Assembly (NCBI GenBank): GCA_910584915.1
Contig: CAJUDM010000009.1
Coordinates: 91,290 to 155,289, forward strand
Reading direction: 5' to 3'
Source of the DNA: an uncultured Lachnospiraceae bacterium
Lineage (GTDB): Bacteria; Bacillota; Clostridia; Lachnospirales; Lachnospiraceae
Length of the DNA stretch: 64,000 nucleotides
Below are positions 50,647 through 57,717 of this stretch, in pieces. The position numbers and the translations under genes are program-made. Positions within the stretch are counted from its first letter, which is position 1; the number at the start of each line of letters is the position of its first letter. The notes below the pieces were generated by a model, which saw only the letters and a list, made by a program, of their open reading frames with translations, made no database searches and was not told where the DNA came from.

Positions 50647-50919
50647 TTATGGCCCAAATAAATCGGCATGCGTGCTGGTTCGGTCAAGATATATTTCATC
50701 TCCGTCTATGCGGTATATGAGCAGCCAGTCCGGGGATATGTGGCATTCCCGCCGCCCGGTATAATTCCCCTTTAAAACGTGGTCTTTGTTTTTCGGAGGA
50801 AGCGCCGCTGGTATTCTCAATGTGTCCACCAGGGTATTTAACAGATTGATGTTATAACCCCGCTTCTTGCACAGCTTTAAATCACGCTTGAATTGTGTGG
50901 TGAGGTTTAATTTTAACAT
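50647..50919 (-). CDS. YafQ/RelE-family mRNA interferase toxin
   Basis: 90 residues. LNLTTQFKRDLKLCKKRGYN start, LRIPAALPPKNKDHVLKGNY, RRECHISPDWLLIYRIDGDEIYLDRTSTHADLF in outline: the His, Asp and terminal His/Phe pattern of YafQ toxins, which cut mRNA in the ribosome. The antitoxin gene is three bases upstream. Likely a prophage stability or phage-defence pair. Confidence 0.92.
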   Translation of the reverse strand: MLKLNLTTQFKRDLKLCKKRGYNINLLNTLVDTLRIPAALPPKNKDHVLKGNYTGRRECHISPDWLLIYRIDGDEIYLDRTSTHADLFGP

Positions 50920-50922
50920 GGG

Positions 50923-51165
50923 CTATTCCTCCAGAATTTGGGAGAATAAATCTTTTGTTGCCCCTTCAAAGTGCTGTCCGCTGCCCGTCCTTATCATTTC
51001 ATCTGTTTCTGCCATTGCTGCTATTGTATCCGCATTTGGATCGAACTCCGGGTATATGTCAAGCCCGGACATTTCCCCCAGCCCCTCAAGCATATTGATG
51101 ACAAAAATCATCTTATCATCCGGTAAGCGGTCGATCATGCTCTTTGCTATTTCCTGATAACTCAT
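50923..51165 (-). CDS. RelB/DinJ-like antitoxin
   Basis: 80 residues. The N-terminal helical part (YQEIAKSMIDRLPDDKMIFVI) differs from classic DinJ; the C-terminal part (HFEGATKDLFSQILEE) probably binds the toxin. The assignment rests on its size and on its position directly before a YafQ-like gene. TATAATATTTGT-like sequence and AGGAGT lie upstream. Confidence 0.75.
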   Translation of the reverse strand: MSYQEIAKSMIDRLPDDKMIFVINMLEGLGEMSGLDIYPEFDPNADTIAAMAETDEMIRTGSGQHFEGATKDLFSQILEE

Positions 51166-51262
51166 TATTATACTCCTTTCACAAATATTATAATCTGTAA
51201 TATGGCTGTTATTCTTTTTTTATCGGAAAGACCGTCAGGTACCTTTTCGAGTTGCTTTAGCG

Positions 51263-51278
51263 GTTGCGACGTCGCAAC
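51263..51278. repeat. 16-bp palindrome, copy D
   Basis: GTTGCGACGTCGCAAC, perfect. About 98 bases before the antitoxin start and 39 bases after the stop of the 51317 gene. Confidence 0.8.
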
Positions 51279-51316
51279 TATTTATGACTTCGTTGGGTAT
51301 TTAGGTTATTCAATAT

Positions 51317-51670
51317 CTAAAAGCAGGCCTGAATAATCGCTTTATAAATTTTACCATCTACTTCTAATAAACTTCTTTTACCATCTTTAAATAAAATTGC
51401 AATTTGATAAATATCTTTATTTTTAGCAGATAATCCACCAGCTAGCATTCCAACAGGCCCCAAAAGTGCACCGCCGACAATTCCTCTGGCAACGCCAGAA
51501 GCGGCGCTTTTCCTATGTTCATCAGTGAGTAATTCATAGGATTCTACGGTAAATTTGTTTAAGTATAATTGTTTAATTAAACCTAAAGAAATACCGGCTT
51601 GTGCAATGCCGCCACCCAAAACTTGTTTTCCAACATAATCCCCAGCAATAACTCTGTTTTTTGCTCCCAT
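51317..51670 (-). CDS. Uncharacterised Gly-rich protein
   Basis: 117 residues from the ATG at 51670 (AGAGGA upstream). Notable is a glycine/alanine-rich hydrophobic hairpin SGVARGIVGGALLGPVGMLA, then a PH-like end IYQIAILFKDGKRSLLEVDG. This combination is seen in small phage and plasmid proteins of unknown function. It may insert in a membrane. No family name is safe. Confidence 0.6.
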   Translation of the reverse strand: MGAKNRVIAGDYVGKQVLGGGIAQAGISLGLIKQLYLNKFTVESYELLTDEHRKSAASGVARGIVGGALLGPVGMLAGGLSAKNKDIYQIAILFKDGKRSLLEVDGKIYKAIIQACF

Positions 51671-51744
51671 AATATATCCTCTTTTCATTAGTTTTTATTA
51701 AAATGCCATCGCATTTTTTCATGTTTTTTGTTATGTATGCCCCA

Positions 51745-51887
51745 TTAAAGGTCTTCATATAACCATTTGTGCTCTGCAATTTTGAAGAAATAATCAGGGC
51801 CGTATAGATCCATTATAAGGTTAATTTCCTGCTCTTTATCTTTTAAGGCTTTTTGAAGTTTTCTTCTATGATGTTGCTGAAAAAATC
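51745..51887 (-). pseudogene. Short C-terminal gene remnant
   Basis: Reading leftward: RRKLQKALKDKEQEINLIM, then YFFKIAEHKWLYEDL and stop at 51745. A TGA interrupts the frame just upstream (near 51890). Coding-like, with a helical character, but no start. The stretch 51671-51925 holds nothing else. Confidence 0.4.
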
Positions 51888-51925
51888 ATTCTACAGATTT
51901 TATGATACCTGGCTCTCTCAGAGGA

Positions 51926-52627
51926 TTATTTGTGATAATGGAATGACCGCTCCATAGCTTCCAGAGTAAGTCGATCCAATTCTTTGGATGAAAGAGTGCT
52001 GCTGTTTTTTCGCTGGGAGCGAATCCGGTAAAATTCTTTTTGGGAAAGTTCATCTAGCTTGGAAAGCCTTTGCTCGATCTCCTTTTCCCATTCAGGATCA
52101 TAAATTTTATCGTCTTCTGCGGTTTCTTCTTGTAATTTTTTCAGCGCCCCTGTTCGCATGCTATTGTATTCTTCGATGCGCATCCCCAGATATGCGGCCT
52201 GCTTTTCGTCCTGCTCTTTCCGGTGCGCTATATATTCGGCATCCATTTTTGCTCTTCTGGGCTCAAGGTTGCTGTAATCAGGTTCTGAAGCGATATTTGG
52301 ATCTAAAGAGTACACCAAAGACTCCGCCGGAATGGATTTCAGCTGCTTTAACTTTTTCTTCACTGCGATTTTGGGATTCATCCGCAGTGCAATCTCGTAG
52401 TGGTCTATTGCGGAACCGGTTATCCCCAATGAAGCATATAAATCGGCGAGGTCCCTGTGCGCGAGCGAAAGCTGGTAAGTCGACATGTTGGGATACGATT
52501 CGGAGGCATTCAGGAGTGATATAATCTGTTTCTCATAATTTGGAAGGAAACTCCCATTTTCCATGCTTTCGGATATCAAACGGTTTGCCTCTGCCAATAA
52601 GCTGTAAGGTGAATATTCTGTACGCAT
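51926..52627 (-). CDS. TPR-like protein, paralog of the 47088 gene N-terminus
   Basis: 233 residues. The first 130 match the start of the 47088 product almost exactly (TPR-like helices, PEDYSNLE-type end), then it diverges into a charged helical tail (LGMRIEEYNSMRTGALKKLQ). It lacks the PUA-like and membrane parts of the longer relative. Either it is a shortened partner or the two are alternative versions created by duplication. It is read from the same strand as the repressor, 24 bases after its stop, so both are probably co-transcribed in the lysogen. Confidence 0.75.
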   Translation of the reverse strand: MRTEYSPYSLLAEANRLISESMENGSFLPNYEKQIISLLNASESYPNMSTYQLSLAHRDLADLYASLGITGSAIDHYEIALRMNPKIAVKKKLKQLKSIPAESLVYSLDPNIASEPDYSNLEPRRAKMDAEYIAHRKEQDEKQAAYLGMRIEEYNSMRTGALKKLQEETAEDDKIYDPEWEKEIEQRLSKLDELSQKEFYRIRSQRKNSSTLSSKELDRLTLEAMERSFHYHK

Positions 52628-52802
52628 GTTATTTTCCTTTCTTTTGTGAATTAAAATTTTCTACGCAGTTCTACTACTTTACCAATGATTTTTACTGGCT
52701 TATCGATTATTTCCTGATTAGAAAAATCTAAAGGATCATATGAGGGATTATTTGCAATTAGTTCAATCCCATCTTTATATTTTCTAAGGCGCTTACAGGT
52801 GG
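52260..52802. repeat. Duplicated segment, right copy
   Basis: Matches 48505-49047 (offset 3755). This is the copy with the intact repressor, so it is probably the original. Confidence 0.88.
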
Positions 52803-53262
52803 CGTCTGTGCCGTTGACTGTAGCGATAACGATATCTCCGGTTTCGGCGTCTTCCTGTTGGCGGACAATAACCACATCGCCATCACATATATTGGGGATC
52901 ATGCTGTCTCCGTGGATCTGCAGGCCAAAGAAGCTTCCAGTGCGGGCAAGATCTTCTGTGATCTCTTCCGTGTCGATGACATTTTCGATAGCCTCTATAG
53001 GGACACCGGCGGCTACACGGCCGAGGACGTTGATAATCACCCCCTTTCTTTTAGGAGGGATCACATCCCACCCCATAATGTATGCTGGGGAGACTTTGCC
53101 TATGGATGCTATGGCCTCAATTTTGTCGGAAGGAATATTTGTTATTATATTATTTTCATATTTATACAAAGTTTGTTTTGAAACATTTATCTTATCAGCA
53201 AAGTCCACTTGGCTTATGTTTAGCCTGTCTCTGATATTTTTAATTCTTTCTCCAATGGTCAT
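52651..53262 (-). CDS. LexA/CI-like phage repressor (HTH plus S24 peptidase)
   Basis: 203 residues from the ATG at 53262. HTH_3 domain at residues 1-60 (ERIKNIRDRLNISQVDFADK, VSKQTLYKYENN). Linker, then the self-cleavage site VAAGVP (Ala-Gly), the serine in QIHGDSMIPNICDGDVV and the lysine in TVNGTDATCKRL. It should keep lytic genes off and be removed by RecA-stimulated self-cleavage after DNA damage. It faces the cro-like gene across 134 bases that contain GTAAC...GTTAC sites. Confidence 0.93.
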   Translation of the reverse strand: MTIGERIKNIRDRLNISQVDFADKINVSKQTLYKYENNIITNIPSDKIEAIASIGKVSPAYIMGWDVIPPKRKGVIINVLGRVAAGVPIEAIENVIDTEEITEDLARTGSFFGLQIHGDSMIPNICDGDVVIVRQQEDAETGDIVIATVNGTDATCKRLRKYKDGIELIANNPSYDPLDFSNQEIIDKPVKIIGKVVELRRKF

Positions 53263-53330
53263 TTTGTCACCCTCTCTCAAAAGTAACTCTATGGTATCAC
53301 AAAAATGTTATAAAATCAATAAAAAATATC

Positions 53331-53379
53331 TTGACAAGTTACAAAAATGTGGTAAGATGAATGTAACTTATAAAGTTAC
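53331..53379 (+). promoter_or_regulatory. Early (lytic) promoter with operators
   Basis: TTGACA (53331-53336), 16 bases, TAAGAT (53353-53358). GTAACTTATAAAGTTAC (53363-53379) is an inverted repeat, and AAGTTAC recurs at 53336-53342 over the -35 box. GTAAC also appears at 53282. These are likely repressor and Cro sites. Confidence 0.75.
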
Positions 53380-53396
53380 CGAAAGGAGGGATAGAT

Positions 53397-53597
53397 TTGA
53401 TAAGAACAAATGAATTGAGAGGAATAATTGCTAAAAATGGGCTTTCTCAATCAGATGTTGCGTTAAAAATAGGCATTACACCGAAAACATTTTATGAAAA
53501 AATGAAAAATGGAGTATTTGGAAGCGATGAAATTCAGGTAATGATTAAAGAACTGAGTATCGATAATCCAATTGAAATTTTTTTTGCAGAAGAGTAA
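53397..53597 (+). CDS. Cro-like helix-turn-helix protein
   Basis: 66 residues from a TTG start at 53397, six bases after AGGAGGG. RGIIAKNGLSQSDVALKIG and ITPKTFYEKMKNGVFG form the helix-turn-helix. It is the first gene of the rightward early operon and opposes the repressor. The tail IDNPIEIFFAEE is typical of small phage Cro/Cox-type regulators in Firmicutes. Confidence 0.88.
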   Translation: MIRTNELRGIIAKNGLSQSDVALKIGITPKTFYEKMKNGVFGSDEIQVMIKELSIDNPIEIFFAEE

Positions 53598-53637
53598 CTT
53601 TGAAAGATACTAAAATATGAAAGGGGGAGGAGAAGGA

Positions 53638-53757
53638 GTGATCGGAACAGAACAGAAGAAACCATGGTTTCCTCTTATAATTTCAATTCTCGCACTAATA
53701 GCAGCCTTTAAGGAAGAAATTTGGCGGCTGATAAGCTGGATAACCAGTTTGATATAA
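53638..53757 (+). CDS. Small membrane protein (array gene P1)
   Basis: 39 residues from a GTG start, after GGGGGAGGAGAAGG. PWFPLIISILALIAAF is a membrane span, followed by EEIWRLISWITSLI. No known family. The last 50 bases overlap the 3' end of M1 on the other strand. Cotranscribed with cro. Confidence 0.65.
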   Translation: MIGTEQKKPWFPLIISILALIAAFKEEIWRLISWITSLI

Positions 53758-54157
53758 AATTGACTAGCCAGCAGATTTCCACGTCAAAAGATTTAATCAG
53801 GGCAATGAGCGCAATGATGACAGGAATTTTGTCTTTAAAACAATCTTCTTTCCGGTAAAGGAAATACCGGTATGCTTTGTCGGTAGCGGAAACCGTTTTG
53901 GGCTCGCCCGGAACAGTTCCTTTTACTCCATAGCCAAGTGACACTTCGGTATCGCGATTGACATTAATTAAGCCATGTTGCTCAAACATAGAAATCTGCT
54001 TTGGGGTGCAAAGACGAGCAGGGAGTTCTCCTTGTTTGAGGATACGGCGTAAAATACGTCTTTCCTTGAAAGAAAGCAGGATTTTGTCATAGTCGGTAGT
54101 TATTTCGGAGACAGGCGTCATCTGTTCATCAATGTGGGAGCGCAATTTTTTGTCCAT
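53708..54157 (-). CDS. Uncharacterised protein with C-terminal membrane part (M1)
   Basis: 149 residues. The N-terminal 100 residues look like a DNA-binding or winged-helix fold (LLSFKERRILRRILKQGEL, QISMFEQHGLINVNRDTEVSLG). The end has one or two spans (IPVIIALIALI, VNFISNWLSSL). Not recognised. Its promoter is of the alpha class (R1), TTGCCA-17-TATACT with the CTGTA-TACAG palindrome. Confidence 0.65.
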   Translation of the reverse strand: MDKKLRSHIDEQMTPVSEITTDYDKILLSFKERRILRRILKQGELPARLCTPKQISMFEQHGLINVNRDTEVSLGYGVKGTVPGEPKTVSATDKAYRYFLYRKEDCFKDKIPVIIALIALIKSFDVEICWLVNFISNWLSSLSAAKFLP

Positions 54158-54277
54158 GTTATAGCTTCTTTCTTTCGTACTCGGCTCTGGTGGGAACCTG
54201 TAGGTACAGTATAAAGGGCGAGGAAGGAAATGGCAATGGCATCCGATAGAAAATAGAACGAGAGGAGGTGAGAAAAG
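54158..54277. promoter_or_regulatory. Array intergenic element R1 (alpha class)
   Basis: Minus-strand promoter: -35 TTGCCA (54236-54231), 17 bases, -10 TATACT (54213-54208). Palindrome CTGTAGGTACAG (54198-54209) overlaps the -10. Leader arms GGCTC/GAACC-like can pair. On the plus side GAACGAGAGGAGGTGAG is the ribosome site for P2. Confidence 0.75.
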
Positions 54278-54466
54278 ACGATCGTATTTCTTTTATTTGT
54301 AATAGCAGTGCTTCTGATACTGCTGGTGTCTACGAAATTAGGATTGACAGCTTATGTGGCATGGATGGAGGAAAATCACTTTCGGCAACCGTCCGACAAA
54401 GATATGCGGCGGCTTATCATATGGTGCCTGAAAAAATACTTACGAGATTTGTTCAGAAAATCCTAG
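54278..54466 (+). CDS. Small membrane protein (P2), non-AUG start
   Basis: About 62 residues, one span near the start (VFLLFVIAVLLILLVS), then AYVAWMEENHFRQPSDKDM and a basic end. No ATG, GTG or TTG lies between the upstream stop (54269) and the first hydrophobic codons; ACG 54278 (9 bases after GGAGG) or ATC 54281 must serve, or the gene is silent. The frame is clearly protein-like. Overlaps M2 by 27 bases. Confidence 0.5.
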   Translation, partial: TIVFLLFVIAVLLILLVSTKLGLTAYVAWMEENHFRQPSDKDMRRLIIWCLKKYLRDLFRKS

Positions 54467-54841
54467 ATGTTTGTTGATGGCGGCAGTCGCGACACCCTCC
54501 GCTATAGCAGAAATAACTTTGAGACCGGCAAAGCCAATACTGGAAGAAATACCCTTGATTTTTTTCCAGTTGTTATCTTCCCTGATATTTGCAAGGAATT
54601 GATGGCCAGGATAAGTCAAGTCGATGATTCGATTTATTTGCGGGATATAACTTCCTCTGGCTGGCATAGAGATAGCTTTAATTAATCCGGCGTCTAATAA
54701 TTGGACGCAGTGATACTGCAATTTATCATAAGAATAATTGGGGAGCAACTCGTGGAGTTTTTCTATGGTATATGCTGATCCGTATTCTATTGACTCAATA
54801 GATATTAAAATGTCCCGGATGCAGTCATTATCTAATTTCAT
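54440..54841 (-). CDS. DUF2513-like protein (M2)
   Basis: 133 residues from the ATG at 54841. Starts MKLDNDCIRDILISIESI, with YSYDKLQYHCVQLLDAGLIK and IIDLTYPGHQFLANIREDNN, the pattern of DUF2513, a winged-helix-like family found in phages and islands. Activity unknown. Promoter of the beta class (R2). Confidence 0.85.
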   Translation of the reverse strand: MKLDNDCIRDILISIESIEYGSAYTIEKLHELLPNYSYDKLQYHCVQLLDAGLIKAISMPARGSYIPQINRIIDLTYPGHQFLANIREDNNWKKIKGISSSIGFAGLKVISAIAEGVATAAINKHLGFSEQIS

Positions 54842-54954
54842 AAATATAATCCGCCTTCTTTCGTAAAATTTCAGTGTGTGATGTTGATAAGGAAAGCATA
54901 TCACAAAATGGGGAAAGGTGGAAGAGAAAATAGGATGGGAGGAGGTGAAGGAAA
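54842..54954. promoter_or_regulatory. Array intergenic element R2 (beta class)
   Basis: Inverted repeat TGATAAGGAAAGCATATCA (54885-54903). On the minus strand it holds an extended -10, TGATATGCT, with a weak TTCCAC -35 at 17 bases. The plus side ends GGATGGGAGGAGGTGAAGG for P3. Confidence 0.7.
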
Positions 54955-55218
54955 GTGTGGAAAGAAAAGGGCGACAAAATTATCCTTATCATAATGATAT
55001 TTCTGCTCATGAGCCAAATGGTTGATGCATTTAGGGATTATCAGATTCATCAGCAGTTGTATCAGAGCAATTTGGAGCTTTGGGAGAGTAGTGTGGAACT
55101 CCGTCAGGAGATTCTAAATCTTCATCAAAGGGCATTGGATGATTTGGAATATCGGAATCGGGTTCTTGAGTCTCTTGAAGATACTCTTGAGAATTTGCAT
55201 AGCCAATCAGCTCATTAA
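54955..55218 (+). CDS. Small membrane/coiled-coil protein (P3)
   Basis: 87 residues from a GTG start nine bases after GGAGG. One span (IILIIMIFLLMSQMV), then a heptad-rich helix (LELWESSVELRQEILNLHQ). No family. The last 188 bases are antisense to M3, the longest overlap in the array. Confidence 0.68.
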   Translation: MWKEKGDKIILIIMIFLLMSQMVDAFRDYQIHQQLYQSNLELWESSVELRQEILNLHQRALDDLEYRNRVLESLEDTLENLHSQSAH

Positions 55219-55954
55219 GAGTATTTTCCAAGAATACAGTATAGTCAGTTATGACCTGTATTTGTTGTTCTTGGAGCTGTACCTGTTCTTTTAATAATTG
55301 TATTTCTTCCTCTTGGAGTTGATGCTCTTCTATATAAGTTTTTTGAGCTTCAATGGCATCCAATTTGTTGTAATAACTAGTGTGTAACATTTGGAGTATG
55401 GCTAAAAAGAGTGGAAATAAAATTGTTTTAATAAAATCAGATACAGCTATTCTCCCTTTTGAGACTTTGGGCGGGGCGTCATCAAATGTGTCAGGAGATT
55501 GCAATATTGTATTTATAGAATCGCATTCCTCATCGGTAAGATCGATATATTCCTCTTGAAAATCAATGGTTCTTAGGAAACTGAGGTTATCAAATGAAGT
55601 TGGGGACAATTCTATGGTTTGGGATATGGAATTGCATATCTCTGAGATCTGGTCTATCCAGCCTGATGTAAGAGCCGGAACATGGGAAATAGAATCATAT
55701 ACTGCAGAAAGCCGGTCCATCCAATCTGGTGTAAGGGCTTGCACTTGAGACATATAATCGTAGGATGCCGATAGCTGGCCTGACCAATCCGGAGCAATAA
55801 TTTGGTCGAGACGAGTAGAGATATTATAGATCGATTCCTGCATTGATGTAGAAAGATTATTAAGGGATTGGTATGCAGGTTCGGTTTGTAATTGAAGAGC
55901 ATCCGTAACGTTTGTAAGTGATTCAGAACAGTTTTTTAAAATATCATCGTACAT
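55031..55954 (-). CDS. Repeat/coiled-coil membrane protein (M3)
   Basis: 307 residues. Residues 55-125 contain three 21-residue repeats: PDWSGQLSASYDYMSQVQ, PDWMDRLSAVYDSISHVP, SGWIDQISEICNSISQTI. A membrane span (IKTILFPLFLAILQML, about residue 185) is followed by a long Gln/Glu coiled coil and a disordered acidic end. No known family. Alpha-class promoter (R3). Confidence 0.65.
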   Translation of the reverse strand: MYDDILKNCSESLTNVTDALQLQTEPAYQSLNNLSTSMQESIYNISTRLDQIIAPDWSGQLSASYDYMSQVQALTPDWMDRLSAVYDSISHVPALTSGWIDQISEICNSISQTIELSPTSFDNLSFLRTIDFQEEYIDLTDEECDSINTILQSPDTFDDAPPKVSKGRIAVSDFIKTILFPLFLAILQMLHTSYYNKLDAIEAQKTYIEEHQLQEEEIQLLKEQVQLQEQQIQVITDYTVFLENTLNELIGYANSQEYLQETQEPDSDIPNHPMPFDEDLESPDGVPHYSPKAPNCSDTTADESDNP

Positions 55955-56068
55955 ATAAGGGCTTTTCTTTCTATATTTACTCGGCTCCAGCGGGAGCCTG
56001 TAAGTACAGTATAGGAAAGCGGAGAAGTAAATTCAAGTGGAAAAATAGGATGAGAGGAGGTGAAGAAG
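55955..56068. promoter_or_regulatory. Array intergenic element R3 (alpha class)
   Basis: Minus strand TTGAAT (56036-56031), 17 bases, TATACT (56013-56008). Palindrome CTGTAAGTACAG (55998-56009). Leader hairpin GGCTCC-AGCG-GGAGCC (55983-55998) starts at the expected +1. Confidence 0.78.
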
Positions 56069-56257
56069 CTGATATTGTCAGATGAAGGATTAGAACTGAT
56101 AGAGAAGCAGGCTGACAAAATGAAAAACGTGAAATTGATGTTCCTGGTTCAAATTTTAAAAGAATTGAGAGAAATAAAAGCATTACTCAAAATACATCAG
56201 TATTCCGGTAATCGCGGCGATAACTGCGCCAGTGGCACTGATGACAGTAAAAATTAA
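56069..56257 (+). CDS. Small helical protein (P4), unclear start
   Basis: About 62 residues: LILSDEGLELIEKQADKMK then KLMFLVQILKELREIKALLK. A GTG at 56060 lies inside the ribosome site (GGAGGTG), so the usable start may be CTG 56069, eight bases after GGAGG. Helical, no span. Overlaps M4 by 75 bases. Confidence 0.5.
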   Translation: MILSDEGLELIEKQADKMKNVKLMFLVQILKELREIKALLKIHQYSGNRGDNCASGTDDSKN

Positions 56258-56377
56258 CATGGCGAGATTATAGGGCTTTTGCTTTTTCTCCTGCTTTTTT
56301 AGATATTGGATGATTTTTGTTGAATCATCCAAACATGCATCCATGATAGTCTGTTTTTCTTCATCAGTAAGAAACAT
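56183..56377 (-). CDS. Small protein with C-terminal membrane span (M4)
   Basis: 64 residues. MFLTDEEKQTIMDACLDDST, a basic stretch KKQEKKQKP, and a span AMLIFTVISATGAVIAAITG. Looks like a tail-anchored peptide. Beta-class element R4 upstream. No family. Confidence 0.65.
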   Translation of the reverse strand: MFLTDEEKQTIMDACLDDSTKIIQYLKKQEKKQKPYNLAMLIFTVISATGAVIAAITGILMYFE

Positions 56378-56484
56378 AAAATTTCCCCCCGTGATATCTC
56401 AATATCGTTTTATTGATAAAGAAAGCATAACACAAAATGGGGAAAGGTGGAAGTTAAAAAAAGAATGAGAGGAGGGTGAGGGAG
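56378..56484. promoter_or_regulatory. Array intergenic element R4 (beta class)
   Basis: TGATAAAGAAAGCATAACA (56414-56432) with extended -10 TGTTATGCT on the minus strand. Leader arms CAATA/TATTG can pair. Plus side: GAATGAGAGGAGGGTGAGGGAG then ATG of P5. Confidence 0.7.
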
Positions 56485-56676
56485 ATGGAAGAAAAGACTA
56501 CAAAAACCATTAGAAAATCATTGTACTTTGAAAATACAGGAGAAACACTTTCGGTAGAAATAAATTTAGAAAATGTTTCTCCAAATGCAAAGGTGGATAC
56601 TACAATCTCATTTTTGGACACGCTTTATGGACGCACCAAAAAGGAATTACAATTCGATAATACCGGCTTTAATTAA
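56485..56676 (+). CDS. Small protein (P5), paralog of 57465
   Basis: 63 residues from the ATG at 56485, nine bases after GGAGG. MEEKTTKTIRKSLYFENTGE, then VSPNAKVDTTISFLDTLYG. It shares the ribosome site and the EEKTTKT start with the frame at 57465, both 63 residues long. Beta-rich, unknown. Overlaps M5 by 30 bases. Confidence 0.65.
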   Translation: MEEKTTKTIRKSLYFENTGETLSVEINLENVSPNAKVDTTISFLDTLYGRTKKELQFDNTGFN

Positions 56677-57354
56677 TTTTTGGACGATCTGTTTTGCTTC
56701 GGTTGGATTTTTAAACAGTTCTTCAAGAAATGCCTGTTGCTGTTCTTCCTCGCTTAAAGAACCGGTGGTTAGGATTCTCATTATTTTGGGGTTAGAGAAA
56801 CACATAGCAAACAGATTAGCAAGTAATTCTTTTTCTGCAGAATCGTCTTTGCCAAATATAGTTGGAACATAATTTGTAAAAGAACAGAGCTCCAAAAACT
56901 GATTATCCGGTTTTGCGGGATTTCTTTCATAGAAATCAAACATACGCTTGAGCTGATTTGACAATTTATCCATCCCTGCTGGTTCTTGAGTATATTCAAT
57001 ATGACGCAGATGGGAGATGTCAAACGGGATGGTGAAATCGACATGCTCGCGAATTAAAATTGTTCCGGTTTTAATTGCATGGCGGATACCCAATTCATAA
57101 AAAACGTTTGGATTGGGATATGTAATATCTGCTACAACAAAACGAGAATGCATTAACTTTGTAAAAATATCATTGCTAATAGAGCTTGGATTTAATTCCT
57201 CGTCAGCGCGGAGTACTTCAAGAGTTGGATTTGCTTTTAAAATGGCATTTTTAATGATGTAATCATATTTCTCACGTAGCTTTTCTTCAGTGATGGTGAC
57301 GTTGCCAATCGTTTGTGTCCCAATTGGCATAATTACAAAGCAAGTGTTGTTCAT
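56647..57354 (-). CDS. TIR/nucleoside-deoxyribosyltransferase-like protein (M5)
   Basis: 235 residues. CFVIMPIGTQ, KYDYIIKNAI, SSISNDIFTKLMHSRFVVAD, ITYPNPNVFYELGIRHA (the E of ELG matches the catalytic Glu of this fold), PFDISHLRHIEY. The family has a Rossmann-like fold related to TIR and nucleoside 2-deoxyribosyltransferases; several relatives consume NAD or nucleotides in phage defence. The 60-residue C-terminus is helical. A defence or nucleotide-signal role is plausible but inferred. Confidence 0.78.
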   Translation of the reverse strand: MNNTCFVIMPIGTQTIGNVTITEEKLREKYDYIIKNAILKANPTLEVLRADEELNPSSISNDIFTKLMHSRFVVADITYPNPNVFYELGIRHAIKTGTILIREHVDFTIPFDISHLRHIEYTQEPAGMDKLSNQLKRMFDFYERNPAKPDNQFLELCSFTNYVPTIFGKDDSAEKELLANLFAMCFSNPKIMRILTTGSLSEEEQQQAFLEELFKNPTEAKQIVQKLIKAGIIEL

Positions 57355-57464
57355 AAAATTCTCTCTCTTTCGTTTTTATTTCAGCAAGGCAGTGCTGATA
57401 AGGAAAGCATATCACAAAAAGTAGAAGCACGAAAGAGAAAACAGAATGAGAGGAGCTGAGGGAG
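57355..57464. promoter_or_regulatory. Array intergenic element R5 (beta class)
   Basis: TGATAAGGAAAGCATATCA (57396-57414), identical to R2. Leader arms CAGCA/TGCTG pair. Plus side GAATGAGAGGAGCTGAGGGAG leads to ATA at 57465. Confidence 0.7.
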
Positions 57465-57656
57465 ATAGAAGAAAAGACTACAAAAACAGCAGGAATTGCA
57501 ATCCATAGGATTGACAGCCGTAATTTTTTACAGGTGGGATCCGAACGGATAGAGATATCTGATTACAATGTCAAAAGCTCTGCAGACGGAATTACAGAGC
57601 TTAACATTACGATCAAAGGCACGTCTAATGTATTTGAGATGTCAGCCAACTTATAA
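57465..57656 (+). CDS. P5 paralog with ATA in place of ATG
   Basis: 63 residues: IEEKTTKTAGIAIHRIDSRN, ERIEISDYNVKSSADGITE, TSNVFEMSANL. The position after GAGCTGAGGGAG that holds ATG in P5 reads ATA here. No other start fits. Either the gene uses the rare AUA start, a CTG six bases before, or it has lost expression. No minus-strand partner; P6 follows. Confidence 0.5.
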   Translation: MEEKTTKTAGIAIHRIDSRNFLQVGSERIEISDYNVKSSADGITELNITIKGTSNVFEMSANL

Positions 57657-57717
57657 GAGCGGCGGAAATGGTAAGGTTACGGATTCAGCAAAGAATAAGA
57701 GGAGGTGAGGGAGATTC

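Noticed and set aside
46236..51278. Integron-type attC array
   Set aside because: The palindromes separate single genes like cassettes, but they lack the GTTRRRY core and paired R/L boxes, and no tyrosine integron integrase is present. An operator or other exchange site is more likely.
54268..54477. 69-residue frame starting at the GTG inside GGAGGTG
   Set aside because: Its composition is not membrane-like or otherwise protein-like, whereas the +1 frame (54278-54466) gives a clean membrane protein in line with the other array genes.
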